DNA from: a virus
Virus record (IMG/VR): IMGVR_UViG_3300046466_000027
Location: 1-41,780 of that record
DNA length: 41,780 bases
Strand: one strand, 5' to 3'
The notes below the pieces were generated by a model. That model was not told the DNA's origin. It was given only the letters and a program-made list of their open reading frames with translations, and ran no database searches. Shown in pieces: positions 1-10,138 of this stretch. The position numbers and the translations under genes were made by a program. Position 1 is the stretch's first letter. Each line of letters opens with the position of its first letter.

Positions 1-58
1 CTGACCATGTTATTGTATTAAAGTGTAAGCCAGATTTATTTACTGTTGTATAAGCCAT
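1..58 (-). CDS. 5' end of a fibre-associated beta-repeat protein (partial)
   Basis: The first 19 codons (MAYTTVNKSGLHFNTITWS) of a gene that runs off the window. They are identical to the N-terminus of the complete gene at 40639-41682. The ATG at 58 overlaps the TAA of the LamG gene (TAATG), the same arrangement seen at 41682. It is therefore a second copy of that gene, or the same locus reached again through an assembly repeat. Confidence 0.75.
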   Translation of the reverse strand, partial: MAYTTVNKSGLHFNTITWS

Positions 59-63
59 TATAA
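1..63. repeat. 63-bp terminal direct repeat, copy 1 (copy 2 at 41625-41687)
   Basis: Bases 1-63 are identical to 41625-41687. Outside this stretch the flanks stay similar but not identical: both continue into the end of a LamG-type gene with several substitutions. This is what a duplicated fibre module would give. It is not a simple circular overlap, which would stay identical to the end of the contig. Confidence 0.85.
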
Positions 64-1377
64 ATTTAATCCTTTTGTTGATAAAGCTCTATAGCCTGTT
101 GGGGGTTGATAATTAAATTTAGAACTTCCGTCTGCACCTGCATAACCATTACCAGAATTTCCAGTTATAGCTGTTGTTCCGAAATATCCATTGCCAAAAT
201 TTACATCAATAGTGCTTGAGCCATAATGTGCAATAACTGGTGCTATAGTTTTACCATTTTTTAAAGTTGATGAAGTTCCGACAGCACCAAAATCAAAATT
301 AGTAACAATAGCTGAATTATTTTTATAAACAGAAAACAATGAGTTATCATAATCTACTGCAAAACCACCAATATCGTTTTGAGCAAATATTCCATAGTCA
401 GCAGTAGTCATTGTTCCATCTGAACCTGTTTCTGCTACTCTGATTTCTCCACCATCATTATTATAAAATAAAACACCATTTCTATATGGATATGCTAAGG
501 CATAGTCGTCAAGACCCATAAAACCAATATACCAATTAAGATTTGTTGCATGTGTGAATTTAGTTTCAAAATAATATTTTCCACTTGTTATACCTAAAGT
601 AGAACTTGCACCTGCCCAAACAGAACCAACTCCTGTCAAACTTAGATTACCATTTGAAAGGTTCATTGTATTTGAAAATTTATACAATGGGTTCATTGTG
701 GCCATTACCATTGATGGATTATCTTTTACATCTGTAAGTGAACCACCCCCAACTGCCCAAGTATTTGAGTTAGGAGAGCTATCTGTTACAGAGTTTCCAT
801 CTTTAAGTATCCAATATCCATTTGTTCCATAACTAACACTAGGAGAAGTATTTATTTTCCATTCTCCAGTTGTGCTATCTGTAGAACCAAATGCTGATGC
901 TGAATAAACATAACCATCACAAAAATGTATGTGAGACATATAACCATCAAAATAATAACCTGCACCATCATAACTACCAATTTCATGTTGTGTTGTAGTA
1001 TTTATGTGACTTGTAGCACCTGAACTAGGGTATTGTTCTGTTCCAAATTCTGTTTCTCTTACACCATTGACATAAAGAATAACTCTATCTCCAGAAGTAG
1101 CATTATCGCTATCGTACACAACAGTGACATGGTACCAATTATTTAAATCTCTAAATTGTCTAGATGTAACTAATCTATTTGTGTTTCCTGCTTCTAAATC
1201 AACTATTAATTGGTCTGATGTATCAAGTAATAATTGTGTTCTTGAAGCAGAACTAGGAAAAGCATGAATTAACATCTGATATGAACCTAAGCTACTTCTT
1301 TTAAACCAAGCAGAGAAAGTCCATTTTTTTGTATTTCCTGCTGAACTTGGTGTTCTTGATAAATAAGTGTTAGCCAT
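58..1377 (-). CDS. LamG/SPRY-like tail fibre-associated protein
   Basis: A 439-aa protein probably exposed on the tail and binding host surface glycans. Residues about 5-210 look like a concanavalin A/LamG jelly roll (WTFSAWFKR, WYHVTVVYD, DGYMSHIHF). Residues about 255-400 resemble a SPRY/B30.2-type sandwich (GKYYFETKF, GGFAVDYDN). It follows the tail fibre gene with a 1-nt overlap and is translationally coupled to the next gene by TAATG. Its C-terminus (QPPTGYRALSTKGLNL) is matched by the partial gene at 41682-41780, so the gene is duplicated. The surface-binding role is inferred from fold and position. Confidence 0.75.
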   Translation of the reverse strand: MANTYLSRTPSSAGNTKKWTFSAWFKRSSLGSYQMLIHAFPSSASRTQLLLDTSDQLIVDLEAGNTNRLVTSRQFRDLNNWYHVTVVYDSDNATSGDRVILYVNGVRETEFGTEQYPSSGATSHINTTTQHEIGSYDGAGYYFDGYMSHIHFCDGYVYSASAFGSTDSTTGEWKINTSPSVSYGTNGYWILKDGNSVTDSSPNSNTWAVGGGSLTDVKDNPSMVMATMNPLYKFSNTMNLSNGNLSLTGVGSVWAGASSTLGITSGKYYFETKFTHATNLNWYIGFMGLDDYALAYPYRNGVLFYNNDGGEIRVAETGSDGTMTTADYGIFAQNDIGGFAVDYDNSLFSVYKNNSAIVTNFDFGAVGTSSTLKNGKTIAPVIAHYGSSTIDVNFGNGYFGTTAITGNSGNGYAGADGSSKFNYQPPTGYRALSTKGLNL

Positions 1378-3719
1378 TAATTAAATCCTCCTGAACCTGT
1401 TGCACCGAAGCTAGAAGTAAAGCTAAATGCTCTATCTGCTGTTTGCCCCTCTGCATCTGTTATTCTTATTGTAAAGTTATATTGGGTAGCTGTTGTTGAT
1501 GAGCCACCGAAATCTGTTGTTGCTAAAACCCCTGCTGATGAAAGAGTTACATTAGCACCTGATAAATTTGAACCTACTTCTGAAAAAGATACTGCACTAT
1601 CTGATGAACCTGCAATAGTTGCGATTGTACCAGAAAAGTTACCTGCAAATGTTCCAAGTGAACCTGCGTTTGTAGAAAATGTAGGTGCTGTAGATGAAGT
1701 AATAATATTGTTTGTGCTTCTACCTGCGTTACCATCTGGATTTGTAACTAATACATAATAGTTTCCTGATGCTAAAGTTACATTTACTGAAAGTGTTGTA
1801 GCATTAGTAAACGATACTGTATTTGCTCTTGTAACAGAGCCATCTGTTTTAACAAAGTCTACTTGTGGTATTGATACAAAGTTTGTACCTGTAATACTTA
1901 TTGTTGTAGCTGTTGCAGGTGCAACTGTTTGCGATACATTGGCTACTGTAGGTTTAGTTTCTTGTGCATCTACCCAAGATAATTGATTAGTTGCATTACC
2001 ATTTGTAGCTAGTACCTGACCATTTGTTCCTACTGATGTAGGTAATACTAAAGTATAACTTTGTGCTGAAGAATGTGGTGGTGATTTAATTTTAACACCA
2101 TGAGAATTTTGTGAACAATTTAATTGTATTTGACCATCTGCTGAAGAACCATCACCTTTAACTATAAGTGTTGGTGCAGGTAGTCTGTCGTTATTAATAG
2201 TACCACTAGAAATGTTAGCGGCATTAATAGAGGCTACATTAAATGTTCCGTAAGCAACTACATCAACAACATCTCCGTTTGCTAAAGCAGAAGCAAATAC
2301 AACTGATGAACCAGAGGTAATTGTAATATCTGCACTAGACATACGAACCCCATTAACATACACGTCAGCAAATCCTGCGTCATATGCCAATGTATTTCCG
2401 TTAGCATCACTTCCTGATACAGTTGTAGGAGTACCAGATATGTTATAAGTAAATCTTTGTGAAGTACCATTAACTGTAGAACCTGCCGCACTCCAACCAG
2501 ACGATTTGTAAACTTTTAACTCATTTGCAGTTGTGTCAAAATATAAATCACCAACATTTAAACTTGAAGTTGGTGCTGAGCTTGAAATTCTATATACGTC
2601 AGCAAAGTTTTGAACTGCTGATAAATTTGAAGAAACGCTTGATACTGCTGAATGAGCATTAGCTAAATTAGTTAAATTAGTAATACCTGCAAGTGTAGCC
2701 ATATTAGTTACATTTGTAGACGTACCAAGATTAGCCATATTAGTTACGTTTGCAGATGTACCTAGATGACCCATAGCGGCAACATTTGCAGATGTACCAA
2801 GTAATCCCATATCAGTAATAACTGCTGATGCACCTAAAGCAGTTAATTCAGAAGATTTACCTGCTAATGTAGAAATATTGTTAGTAGGAGAAATTTGTCC
2901 TGCTACTGTATTAATATTGTTTTGATTAGATGTAGTATTTGTTAATTGATACCAAGTAGTGTTAGCTAAATTGTAAACTTTCATTACATCATTAGTAGTG
3001 TCAAAGAACAAAGTCCCATCAAGTAAAGCGTTACCATCATTGTCCACTGTAGGATTAGATGATTTAGCTCCTAGAAATCTGTCATCAAAAGTATCTAAAG
3101 CTGTCTCCGCCGCAGTTTGAGCAGTTTGAGCCGCAGTTGCCGAAGCGGCACTAGCAGTAGCACTTGAAGCACTAGAAGTAGCACTAGAAGCCGAAGACGT
3201 TGCTGAGTTTGCCGAATTTGTTGCTTGAGTAGTTGCTGATGTAACTTGTGAATTTATTGTAGATAAACTAGATGTAAATTGTGTATCAACATAATTTTTA
3301 GTAGCCGCATCTTGTGCTGATGTAGGGTCAGTAACATTTTTTAATCTTTTATTTCCTACGTCATATTGAAAATCTGCATTATCTAAAGAAATAACGTCTG
3401 ACGCATCATCAATAGCTTCTTGTGACATAAAGAACGCTTGGTCACTATCTGTATCTAAATCATTTTCAGTAAGGACTGAACCAGAAGCATAATCTACTAA
3501 TTTAGTTGATTGTGATGTTCTTCTTCTTATTTCAATAGCCGCATTAGAAGCAGGTGTTGAATTAAAAGTAAGCGTAGTTCCTGCACTATTTAAGGTAAAT
3601 GCTGTTGTGGCTGTTCCTGAAATAGTTACAGTAAGGTCTCCTGTAGTTCTGTAGCTAAAAGGGATAGAATAAGATGATGTACTTCCGTCACCGACATAAC
3701 GTACAAAACTATTTGCCAT
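1377..3719 (-). CDS. Tail fibre protein, T7 gp17-like N-terminus
   Basis: A 780-aa adhesin. Residues about 1-115 match the T7 gp17 tail-attachment domain (MANSFVRYVGDGSTSSYSIP, LTENDLDTDSDQAFF). Next comes an Ala/Ser/Thr-rich trimeric coiled coil (about 155-205) and a run of repeats of the form LGTSANV (about 295-345). The C-terminus carries an IPT/TIG-like domain (about 590-670, ISITGTNFVSIPQVDF) and an Ig/cadherin-like domain (about 680-775, FTIRITDAEGQTADRAFSF). It thus has the T7 anchor but unrelated distal modules. A phage promoter lies 32-49 bp upstream of the start. Confidence 0.9.
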   Translation of the reverse strand: MANSFVRYVGDGSTSSYSIPFSYRTTGDLTVTISGTATTAFTLNSAGTTLTFNSTPASNAAIEIRRRTSQSTKLVDYASGSVLTENDLDTDSDQAFFMSQEAIDDASDVISLDNADFQYDVGNKRLKNVTDPTSAQDAATKNYVDTQFTSSLSTINSQVTSATTQATNSANSATSSASSATSSASSATASAASATAAQTAQTAAETALDTFDDRFLGAKSSNPTVDNDGNALLDGTLFFDTTNDVMKVYNLANTTWYQLTNTTSNQNNINTVAGQISPTNNISTLAGKSSELTALGASAVITDMGLLGTSANVAAMGHLGTSANVTNMANLGTSTNVTNMATLAGITNLTNLANAHSAVSSVSSNLSAVQNFADVYRISSSAPTSSLNVGDLYFDTTANELKVYKSSGWSAAGSTVNGTSQRFTYNISGTPTTVSGSDANGNTLAYDAGFADVYVNGVRMSSADITITSGSSVVFASALANGDVVDVVAYGTFNVASINAANISSGTINNDRLPAPTLIVKGDGSSADGQIQLNCSQNSHGVKIKSPPHSSAQSYTLVLPTSVGTNGQVLATNGNATNQLSWVDAQETKPTVANVSQTVAPATATTISITGTNFVSIPQVDFVKTDGSVTRANTVSFTNATTLSVNVTLASGNYYVLVTNPDGNAGRSTNNIITSSTAPTFSTNAGSLGTFAGNFSGTIATIAGSSDSAVSFSEVGSNLSGANVTLSSAGVLATTDFGGSSTTATQYNFTIRITDAEGQTADRAFSFTSSFGATGSGGFN

Positions 3720-3750
3720 GTATATTTTCCTTAATTTTGATTAGTTTTTA

Positions 3751-3768
3751 CTAAAAGTGTAAGTTTAG
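3751..3768 (-). promoter_or_regulatory. Phage RNA polymerase promoter upstream of the tail fibre gene
   Basis: The minus strand reads CTAAACTTACACTTTTAG, 17/18 identical to the copies at 28148 and 35174. The layout resembles a T7-class promoter (T7: ACTCACTATAG), with the last G as predicted +1 at 3751. It sits at the end of the gp16-like gene and would drive the fibre genes. Confidence 0.75.
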
Positions 3769-6700
3769 TTGTTTGCTAAAGTTTTTAGCGTTTCTCTGTG
3801 TTTTTTCATTGAACGATATTTGTTTTGAAGTAAGGCTTTTCTTCTTTCTTCAAATTCTGGAAACTCTTTCATCATTAATCTTTTAGCATTTCTATCTATT
3901 CTTTGAATAAATCCAATGATAACTTTAGCTTGTTCATCTTTACCATTTATAGTTCCATCTGGGTATCTATATATCTGGCTATTTTTATCTAAAATCATTT
4001 TTTCTACATATTCTGCTAATGTATATTTTTTACCTGTATAAGTAGAGCTTGTTATAATAGCACCCTTTGATGTAACTCTAGTTTCATCTTTTATTTCTAA
4101 CATTCTATCGTATGCGGTTTGATTTTTAGAATTTCTAATATCTTTTAATCTCATACCCATGCTATCACCTTTTACTTTTAAAGTAGCTTGTGGGTGATTA
4201 TATTTAAAATCTCTTTCTCTAATAAATTTAGCTGTCTCTGTATTTTTAAAATTAGTCATAGCAAATGGAGAAGACCATAAACCACTTTCACCACCTAACC
4301 CAAATAACCAACCATTTTTTCTATCTATTTTTTGTCCAAACATGTTACGTCTAGGCATAACAGCAGTTTTACTATCAAATGGATTTAGAGTTTGTAACCT
4401 ATCATTTAATGTATATAATTCTCTTTCCCATTCATCATTAACTCTATCTACATATCTTAAACCTCCTGACAAAGGAAACGCTTTGTAAGCAAATTGAGAT
4501 AACACCTGTGACCCCATTCTATCTAATCTTCTTGCGTGCATAGCCTCATCTGAACTAAAGAAATTTGCTAACTCAATAATATTTTTTGTATAAAATTTAG
4601 AAGTTAAATTTCTTGTCATTGTTGCTACAACACCCATAACTAATTCTGTAGTAGCTTGTTCTACAGCAGGGTCTATATCATCAGTATGTTTTAAATGTTT
4701 ATTCATTAACTCCACTAAATCTGCCGCAATAAAGAATGGCATCATAATAGGGTCTAATCTATTTAAAGAAATATATCTGCCATCATCAGTTTTATATGAA
4801 TATGGTTGTTCACCTGTGTTTTGTTCTTTGTCTCTTTGTTTTTTATAACTTCTATCTCCACCGCCTGTAATTTTACCAGACATAGCAAAACTAATAGCAG
4901 TACCCCACAAAGCCCAACCCATTTGTATTCTTGCAGTAGCTTCTGCCGCCGCCTCTGGGTTAAGGTATTCTTTTTTTCTAAAAGGATTTAATCCTCTACC
5001 AATTTCACTTCTAAATTTACCATTTGGTAAACCTTTTTCTGCTAACATGTGTGCCATTTGAAATTGAAATCTACCAAGAAAAGGTAAATGTTGTGCTGAC
5101 CATCTTAATAAGTTTGAAGGTGTGTTAACAAAGTGAAGACCTAAAACTCTTAATGCTTTATGTTTAGTAGCTATTCTTAAAATTGAACCAGTAAGTTTGT
5201 CTTCTAATTTTCCTGTGTTTGGATTTATTTGTCCAACGTGTTGTGTATATGAACCTTCTCTTGCAGTATGTAAAGGTGCATTTAATTGTGCATCAACTGT
5301 TTTAGCAATCTCTACAGCAGAACCATTTTCATTAATATATTCAGCTTCAATTTCTTTTGCCCTTTTTTTGAATTTATCTGCGTAAGTAATATCATCTATA
5401 CTAAGTTTAGTATCTTCCATTACTCTAAACTCTGGGTTTTCTTTTAATATTCTTGAATTAATTAAAGATGTCATTCTAGCTTTAAACATCATAGATTTAA
5501 GAAATTCATCACCTGCTGATAAAACTCTCATAGGTGCAGAAATAACTCTTCCTGTACCTCTAAATCCGCCTGTAATAATTTTGCCTAATGTACTGCCATC
5601 AGCACCTACAGTTTTCGTAACAGCATCTCCCCAAGCATCAAATAAATCTTGAAGTTGTCCTTGTCTCATTGTTTTATCGTATTTCATTTGTCTACTATCA
5701 AGTATAGCTCTACCTTCTCTAAATGATTTAGCGGCTCTTTTTAAAGCATGACCTAAAAACGCATATTGATATATGTAAGTTTGGAAGGCTTCTCTCATAA
5801 TAACTTTAGCTCTATCTTCATCTTTAAAATACATATTTGCACCTCTTAACAACATAGTTGCAGGTTTCCATTGTGTTTGTACTAAACCTGACACAATGTT
5901 AAGTATGTGTGTATCTGGTGAAGATAAGAGGTTATTGTTAACCCATTCTGTTGCTATATCCCATTTGTCTACTTCTCTTGAATTTTGTAATGCTCTAATA
6001 ATTTGGTCTCTATCTGCAAGTTTTCCTACAGCTTGTATAAATTCCCATTGTTGTTCAGCCGTACCTTTTGACAAATCTAACATTTTAGGGTCTTCAGGAG
6101 TAGCCATTAATTTAGTAGCTCGTACAGCGTCAGAATCAATGTTTCTTGCACTCATAGCTCTTGCTACGTTAGTACCCATAATACTGTCTACATCTAATAG
6201 TTTTTCAGTTATTTTTCTTTCTTCTTGAAATTTTAACATTAACTGCATTTTTTCATCAGGTGTTAAATCTTTTCTATTTACACTTTCTGAACCGATTGCA
6301 CCCATAATGTCGTGCCTACTTTTAATTGCATCTTTTTGTGAACCCATTGTTACATAAAGCTTAACAAACTCATCACTGTAAGCGGCGTTGTTTGCTCTTT
6401 CTTCTAATTTTTTAGGGTCAGCACCAAGCTCTCTCATCTCAGTTTTCATCTGTTCAAATGTAATTTTACCCTTGTTCAGTCTTTCTGTAGTTTCTAAAAT
6501 ATTATATTTAATTAAACCTTCGTAAGAAATTTCTTTACCTGTACTAGGGTGTTTAAATTTAGTTGCGTTGTTGGATAATAGAGGTGGTTTATCTACATTA
6601 GTAATTTCACCTTCATTTAATCTATTGATATATTCTTTTGTGGATTTGGGTGCAGGTTTGTTTTTTAGGGAGGGTGTGTTGTCGTCAGGCATTAACCTGT

Positions 6701-7565
6701 CAAATAATTTTGCACCTGTAATATTGCTTCTACCTTTATCTTCTATTTCTTGTAAAGCTTGTACACTTTTTCTTCTTAATGAATTGTTTGTTAATTTAAA
6801 AGCACCTGCCGCAAATGCAGAACCAAAAGCTGTACCAAAACCAAAACCTGCGGCTGTTGATATAGCTCCTCTACCTACACTGTATTCATCTTGAATACCT
6901 GCTTTTATATTAGTAGTTTGTAACATAGCATCTTGACCACCTGCTATAACAGCATTAATACCACCTTCAGTTAAGCCACCTTTAATTACTGCTTGACCCA
7001 TTGCTGATTTTTGTGCGTATTTAGAAGTTTCTTTTAATACTCTTTCATTAAGTTCACCTGCTATTTTATCTTTAAGTGTAACTCTTAATGCTTGTTTGTA
7101 TGCAGTTTTAGCCGCTTGTCCACCGACACCCACACCTATTAAGTTTACAGGGTCGGCTATCATAGCTCCACCATTATCAACTAACCATGCACCAAAACTT
7201 CTATTTGGGTCATTCCAAAATGAAGGCAGGTTTTCGTATGTCTGTGCTATGTATGCAAATTCTTTTAATCTTTTTTCGTCATCTTCACCCATGACATTAG
7301 ACATGTCCATACCCATAGAAATTGTGTTGTTTGTTCGCCAAGACCTGTCGGTATAAAAATAATCTAATAAATCTGCATGAGACATTTTATTAAATCTTTT
7401 ATCGTTTTCTCTGTAAGAGTAATAACTTTTTAATGTGTTGTAAAAACCTTCTGTTTGTATTTCTTCTAAAGCACTTTCTTCAGAAGTAGCTACTTTGGGT
7501 ATAATATAATTTTCACTAACAACTGGTTTTTTTGTAGCGTTTTTATTTAATGTTTTAAATTCCAT
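3765..7565 (-). CDS. Internal virion protein D (T7 gp16-like)
   Basis: A 1266-aa core or ejection protein close in length to T7 gp16 (1318 aa) and in the T7 position, after the gp15-like gene and before the tail fibre. It probably forms part of the trans-envelope DNA ejection tube. A Gly/Ala-rich, membrane-compatible stretch lies near residues 225-260 (AGFGFGTAFGSAFAAGAF). I see no lytic transglycosylase domain at the N-terminus, where T7 gp16 has one. The stop overlaps the promoter at 3751-3768. Assignment rests on size and synteny more than on motifs. Confidence 0.8.
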   Translation of the reverse strand: MEFKTLNKNATKKPVVSENYIIPKVATSEESALEEIQTEGFYNTLKSYYSYRENDKRFNKMSHADLLDYFYTDRSWRTNNTISMGMDMSNVMGEDDEKRLKEFAYIAQTYENLPSFWNDPNRSFGAWLVDNGGAMIADPVNLIGVGVGGQAAKTAYKQALRVTLKDKIAGELNERVLKETSKYAQKSAMGQAVIKGGLTEGGINAVIAGGQDAMLQTTNIKAGIQDEYSVGRGAISTAAGFGFGTAFGSAFAAGAFKLTNNSLRRKSVQALQEIEDKGRSNITGAKLFDRLMPDDNTPSLKNKPAPKSTKEYINRLNEGEITNVDKPPLLSNNATKFKHPSTGKEISYEGLIKYNILETTERLNKGKITFEQMKTEMRELGADPKKLEERANNAAYSDEFVKLYVTMGSQKDAIKSRHDIMGAIGSESVNRKDLTPDEKMQLMLKFQEERKITEKLLDVDSIMGTNVARAMSARNIDSDAVRATKLMATPEDPKMLDLSKGTAEQQWEFIQAVGKLADRDQIIRALQNSREVDKWDIATEWVNNNLLSSPDTHILNIVSGLVQTQWKPATMLLRGANMYFKDEDRAKVIMREAFQTYIYQYAFLGHALKRAAKSFREGRAILDSRQMKYDKTMRQGQLQDLFDAWGDAVTKTVGADGSTLGKIITGGFRGTGRVISAPMRVLSAGDEFLKSMMFKARMTSLINSRILKENPEFRVMEDTKLSIDDITYADKFKKRAKEIEAEYINENGSAVEIAKTVDAQLNAPLHTAREGSYTQHVGQINPNTGKLEDKLTGSILRIATKHKALRVLGLHFVNTPSNLLRWSAQHLPFLGRFQFQMAHMLAEKGLPNGKFRSEIGRGLNPFRKKEYLNPEAAAEATARIQMGWALWGTAISFAMSGKITGGGDRSYKKQRDKEQNTGEQPYSYKTDDGRYISLNRLDPIMMPFFIAADLVELMNKHLKHTDDIDPAVEQATTELVMGVVATMTRNLTSKFYTKNIIELANFFSSDEAMHARRLDRMGSQVLSQFAYKAFPLSGGLRYVDRVNDEWERELYTLNDRLQTLNPFDSKTAVMPRRNMFGQKIDRKNGWLFGLGGESGLWSSPFAMTNFKNTETAKFIRERDFKYNHPQATLKVKGDSMGMRLKDIRNSKNQTAYDRMLEIKDETRVTSKGAIITSSTYTGKKYTLAEYVEKMILDKNSQIYRYPDGTINGKDEQAKVIIGFIQRIDRNAKRLMMKEFPEFEERRKALLQNKYRSMKKHRETLKTLANN

Positions 7566-7568
7566 TAA

Positions 7569-9629
7569 TTATTGTCCTCTTTTTTTAGTTCTTTTTTTAC
7601 CAACTGGCTTATTAATAATATTATTTATCGCTTGTTCTATGGTTTCAACAGATACATTTAACTTTTCTGAAATAGACGCTATCATCTCATCACCTTGTTC
7701 TTGTGGTATAAGACTAAAAAATTCCATGTTAAATATATTTTCTGGTAAGAAAGAAGTAAGAGCTTGTTCAACTTTAGGTATAACTTTTGTTTCATTAAAA
7801 GTTTCTTCAGTCATTGTATTTTTAACACCTCTTACTCTAATTTTATTAACAAATTCTTCAAACATAGGAACATCTATTTCTATGTTTGGTATTGCCTCTA
7901 CAATAGAATTAAATGTTTCATAGAAACCAGTAGCTTGTCTTGTTGCTTCATCAGCTTCATCTTTTAATTTTTCATCAGCCGACTTATTAGCTTCCTCTTC
8001 TTTAGCTTTTCTATCTTGTTCAATAAAATCTTCTTCTTGTTGGTCAAAAGTTTTTAAGTTAACTACGTCTTGTGCATTTTCATATTGACGTACTATATCA
8101 TTAAGTTTTCTTTCCATGAATTTAGCTCTCTCTTCATTGCTAGGTTTTAATCTTGTTTTTCCATTAGCTTTAGCTTCTTCATAGTAATCTTTTTCAAAAT
8201 CATATATTTCTACAATAAGATGTGAATTAACACTGTCTTGTGCTACTTTTAATAGATTTGCATCAGGGTTTGCGGCTATTACTGGTGCTAACACTTGTCC
8301 CAATTTATTTTCAATAGCTTGTCTTCCCATGATGTAAGATGTATTAACAAGATGAAGTTGTTTGTTATCGTCTAACAAAGAATTATCATAAGCCTCATAT
8401 AATTTATTCCCATTTTCAAGAGATATATTATTATCATTTATTAATTTTGCTATATCAGCTCTATTTTGAACTTGGTCTTCTCGTATCATAACCATTAAAT
8501 TATTAAATACTTCAGGGTCATTATCATAATATGCATTAGCTTTCATAGATTTTGCAAAAGCGGCTGTAAGTTGTATGTCACCTTCTTTTCTAATATCTTC
8601 TAATAATGCTTGTTTTTCTTTCCAATTCATTTTTCTAGTAGTTACATTTCCATCTTCATCATAAATTTCAACTTTGTTTACAAGCATTTTAGTAGTAAGT
8701 TTTTTTATTCTATCATCACTTGCTCTTTGTTCTTCTTCTCTATCGTTAGAAATTAAAGTTCTTCTTGTTCTTTCTAAATCTTTTTTAATTGTATTCATTT
8801 CATCAGATTTTCTTGATGCTAATGTGCCAATAGCAGAACCATTTTTAGAATAACCTAAATTAGTATTTAAAAGAATATCTACTCTATCTAAATCATCTTC
8901 TGTTTTTGCATCAGCTATTAAAAATCTTACACTGTCTTTAAGTACATTCATTGTTTCTTCATTCGTGTACAGTAAATTCGATTTGTTAGAACCATCACGA
9001 CTTGGTAAAGGTATTTGTAATTTTTCTATAAAACTTGGTAATTTTGATTTTAATTCAGATGTTTGAATACCATCTAAAATTTTAATACCTTCTTCATTTT
9101 TCTTTTTAAGAGCTTGGTCTGCTCTGTTGTTAGCATCTTGTGTTACAGCAGTAGCTCTAAATTCATTAAATGTAGAAGTAAAACCTAACAAGGTTGATGC
9201 GTCCATTGATTTTGTATCAGGCATAAACTTTTTAAAGAACATATCAAGATTACTACTTTCATCAGTAATATCATATTCACCATTGTTTTGTGCCGCTATA
9301 ATGTTGTTTTTAACTTCTTCAGCTTTAACTCTACCTGCATGATAATTTGTAGTAGCGTCAATGTATTTACCAGTTAACTCTGGGTGGTCTCCTTTAATAA
9401 TCTCTGCTTGTATTGTTTCAAATGATTTACCATTGGCAACCATTTCATCTATTTTTGCAATAGCTCCGTCTTTTTTTCTATCAATCCTTAAAGTTTCTGC
9501 ATCACCAATTTTATAACCTGCATTAGTTAAAGATTTAGATAATTCATCACTAACTTTACCTGTTGATACATACCCTCCACTACCTGCACCATAGTATTTA
9601 TTAGTTGCTTGTCTTTGATATTTTGCCAT
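7569..9629 (-). CDS. Internal virion protein C (T7 gp15-like)
   Basis: A 686-aa mostly helical, highly charged protein. It lies between the gp14-like and gp16-like genes, as in T7 (gp15, 747 aa). Long helices rich in Glu and Lys dominate, for example around residues 520-560 (DEKLKDEADEATRQ). The expected role is the inner core and periplasmic part of the ejection tube. Its start overlaps the stop of the upstream gene by one base. Identification is by synteny and size. Confidence 0.75.
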   Translation of the reverse strand: MAKYQRQATNKYYGAGSGGYVSTGKVSDELSKSLTNAGYKIGDAETLRIDRKKDGAIAKIDEMVANGKSFETIQAEIIKGDHPELTGKYIDATTNYHAGRVKAEEVKNNIIAAQNNGEYDITDESSNLDMFFKKFMPDTKSMDASTLLGFTSTFNEFRATAVTQDANNRADQALKKKNEEGIKILDGIQTSELKSKLPSFIEKLQIPLPSRDGSNKSNLLYTNEETMNVLKDSVRFLIADAKTEDDLDRVDILLNTNLGYSKNGSAIGTLASRKSDEMNTIKKDLERTRRTLISNDREEEQRASDDRIKKLTTKMLVNKVEIYDEDGNVTTRKMNWKEKQALLEDIRKEGDIQLTAAFAKSMKANAYYDNDPEVFNNLMVMIREDQVQNRADIAKLINDNNISLENGNKLYEAYDNSLLDDNKQLHLVNTSYIMGRQAIENKLGQVLAPVIAANPDANLLKVAQDSVNSHLIVEIYDFEKDYYEEAKANGKTRLKPSNEERAKFMERKLNDIVRQYENAQDVVNLKTFDQQEEDFIEQDRKAKEEEANKSADEKLKDEADEATRQATGFYETFNSIVEAIPNIEIDVPMFEEFVNKIRVRGVKNTMTEETFNETKVIPKVEQALTSFLPENIFNMEFFSLIPQEQGDEMIASISEKLNVSVETIEQAINNIINKPVGKKRTKKRGQ

Positions 9630-10135
9630 TACTTTTCCTTAGCCTCTTTGTTTTTTTGACTTCTTTGATAACCTGCATATCCTTCAGAACCCATTTTAAT
9701 AATTAAACTTCCCATAGAAGGGTCTGTAGGCGGAGTTAAACTGTTATAAGATTTTGTTAAGTTTGCGTATGCTTCTGTTTTCTGATTAGCAAACATTTGT
9801 TTATCTTTTTCATATCCACTTGTAATTTCATTCCAATCATCATCAAATAAATATCCAATAGATTGTACTAATTTTGTGTTATTACCATAACCTAAATTTA
9901 TTTTTTGTGCGATTTCAGCATCTTTTTCAGCTTTTGTTATAATTTCAGCTTTTGTTTTTTCTATTTCAGCTCCTACTGTTTCTTGGTCAATCTTATTAAG
10001 GTCATGTAAATATCCTCTATCAAAATTTCTTCTAGCTGTTTCTTGGTCTCTTCTTATAGCTTTGTTTTGTGCTTTCTTTTCTCTATGACTTTGAACTGCT
10101 CCTGCTACTGCTAGTGCCGATTGAATGTCACACAT
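9629..10135 (-). CDS. Internal virion protein B (T7 gp14-like)
   Basis: A 168-aa protein in the position and size class of T7 gp14 (196 aa), the outer-membrane part of the ejection apparatus. The N-terminus (CDIQSALAVAGAVQSHREKK) has a short hydrophobic segment followed by a long charged helix, a pattern common in podovirus gp14 homologues. It ends with a basic tail. Identification is by synteny. Confidence 0.65.
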   Translation of the reverse strand: MCDIQSALAVAGAVQSHREKKAQNKAIRRDQETARRNFDRGYLHDLNKIDQETVGAEIEKTKAEIITKAEKDAEIAQKINLGYGNNTKLVQSIGYLFDDDWNEITSGYEKDKQMFANQKTEAYANLTKSYNSLTPPTDPSMGSLIIKMGSEGYAGYQRSQKNKEAKEK

Positions 10136-10138
10136 TGT

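Noticed and set aside
18-35. Promoter-like GGCTTACACTTTAATA at 1-58 and again near 41650
   Set aside because: It encodes the conserved N-terminus (SGLHFNT) and lacks the final TAG of the consensus.
2282-2491. Alternative minus-strand frame inside the tail fibre gene
   Set aside because: It is a shadow frame of the strongly supported fibre protein.
4806-7356. Several plus-strand frames opposite the gp16-like gene
   Set aside because: They are antisense to a well-supported gene and have no ribosome sites; they follow from its codon composition.
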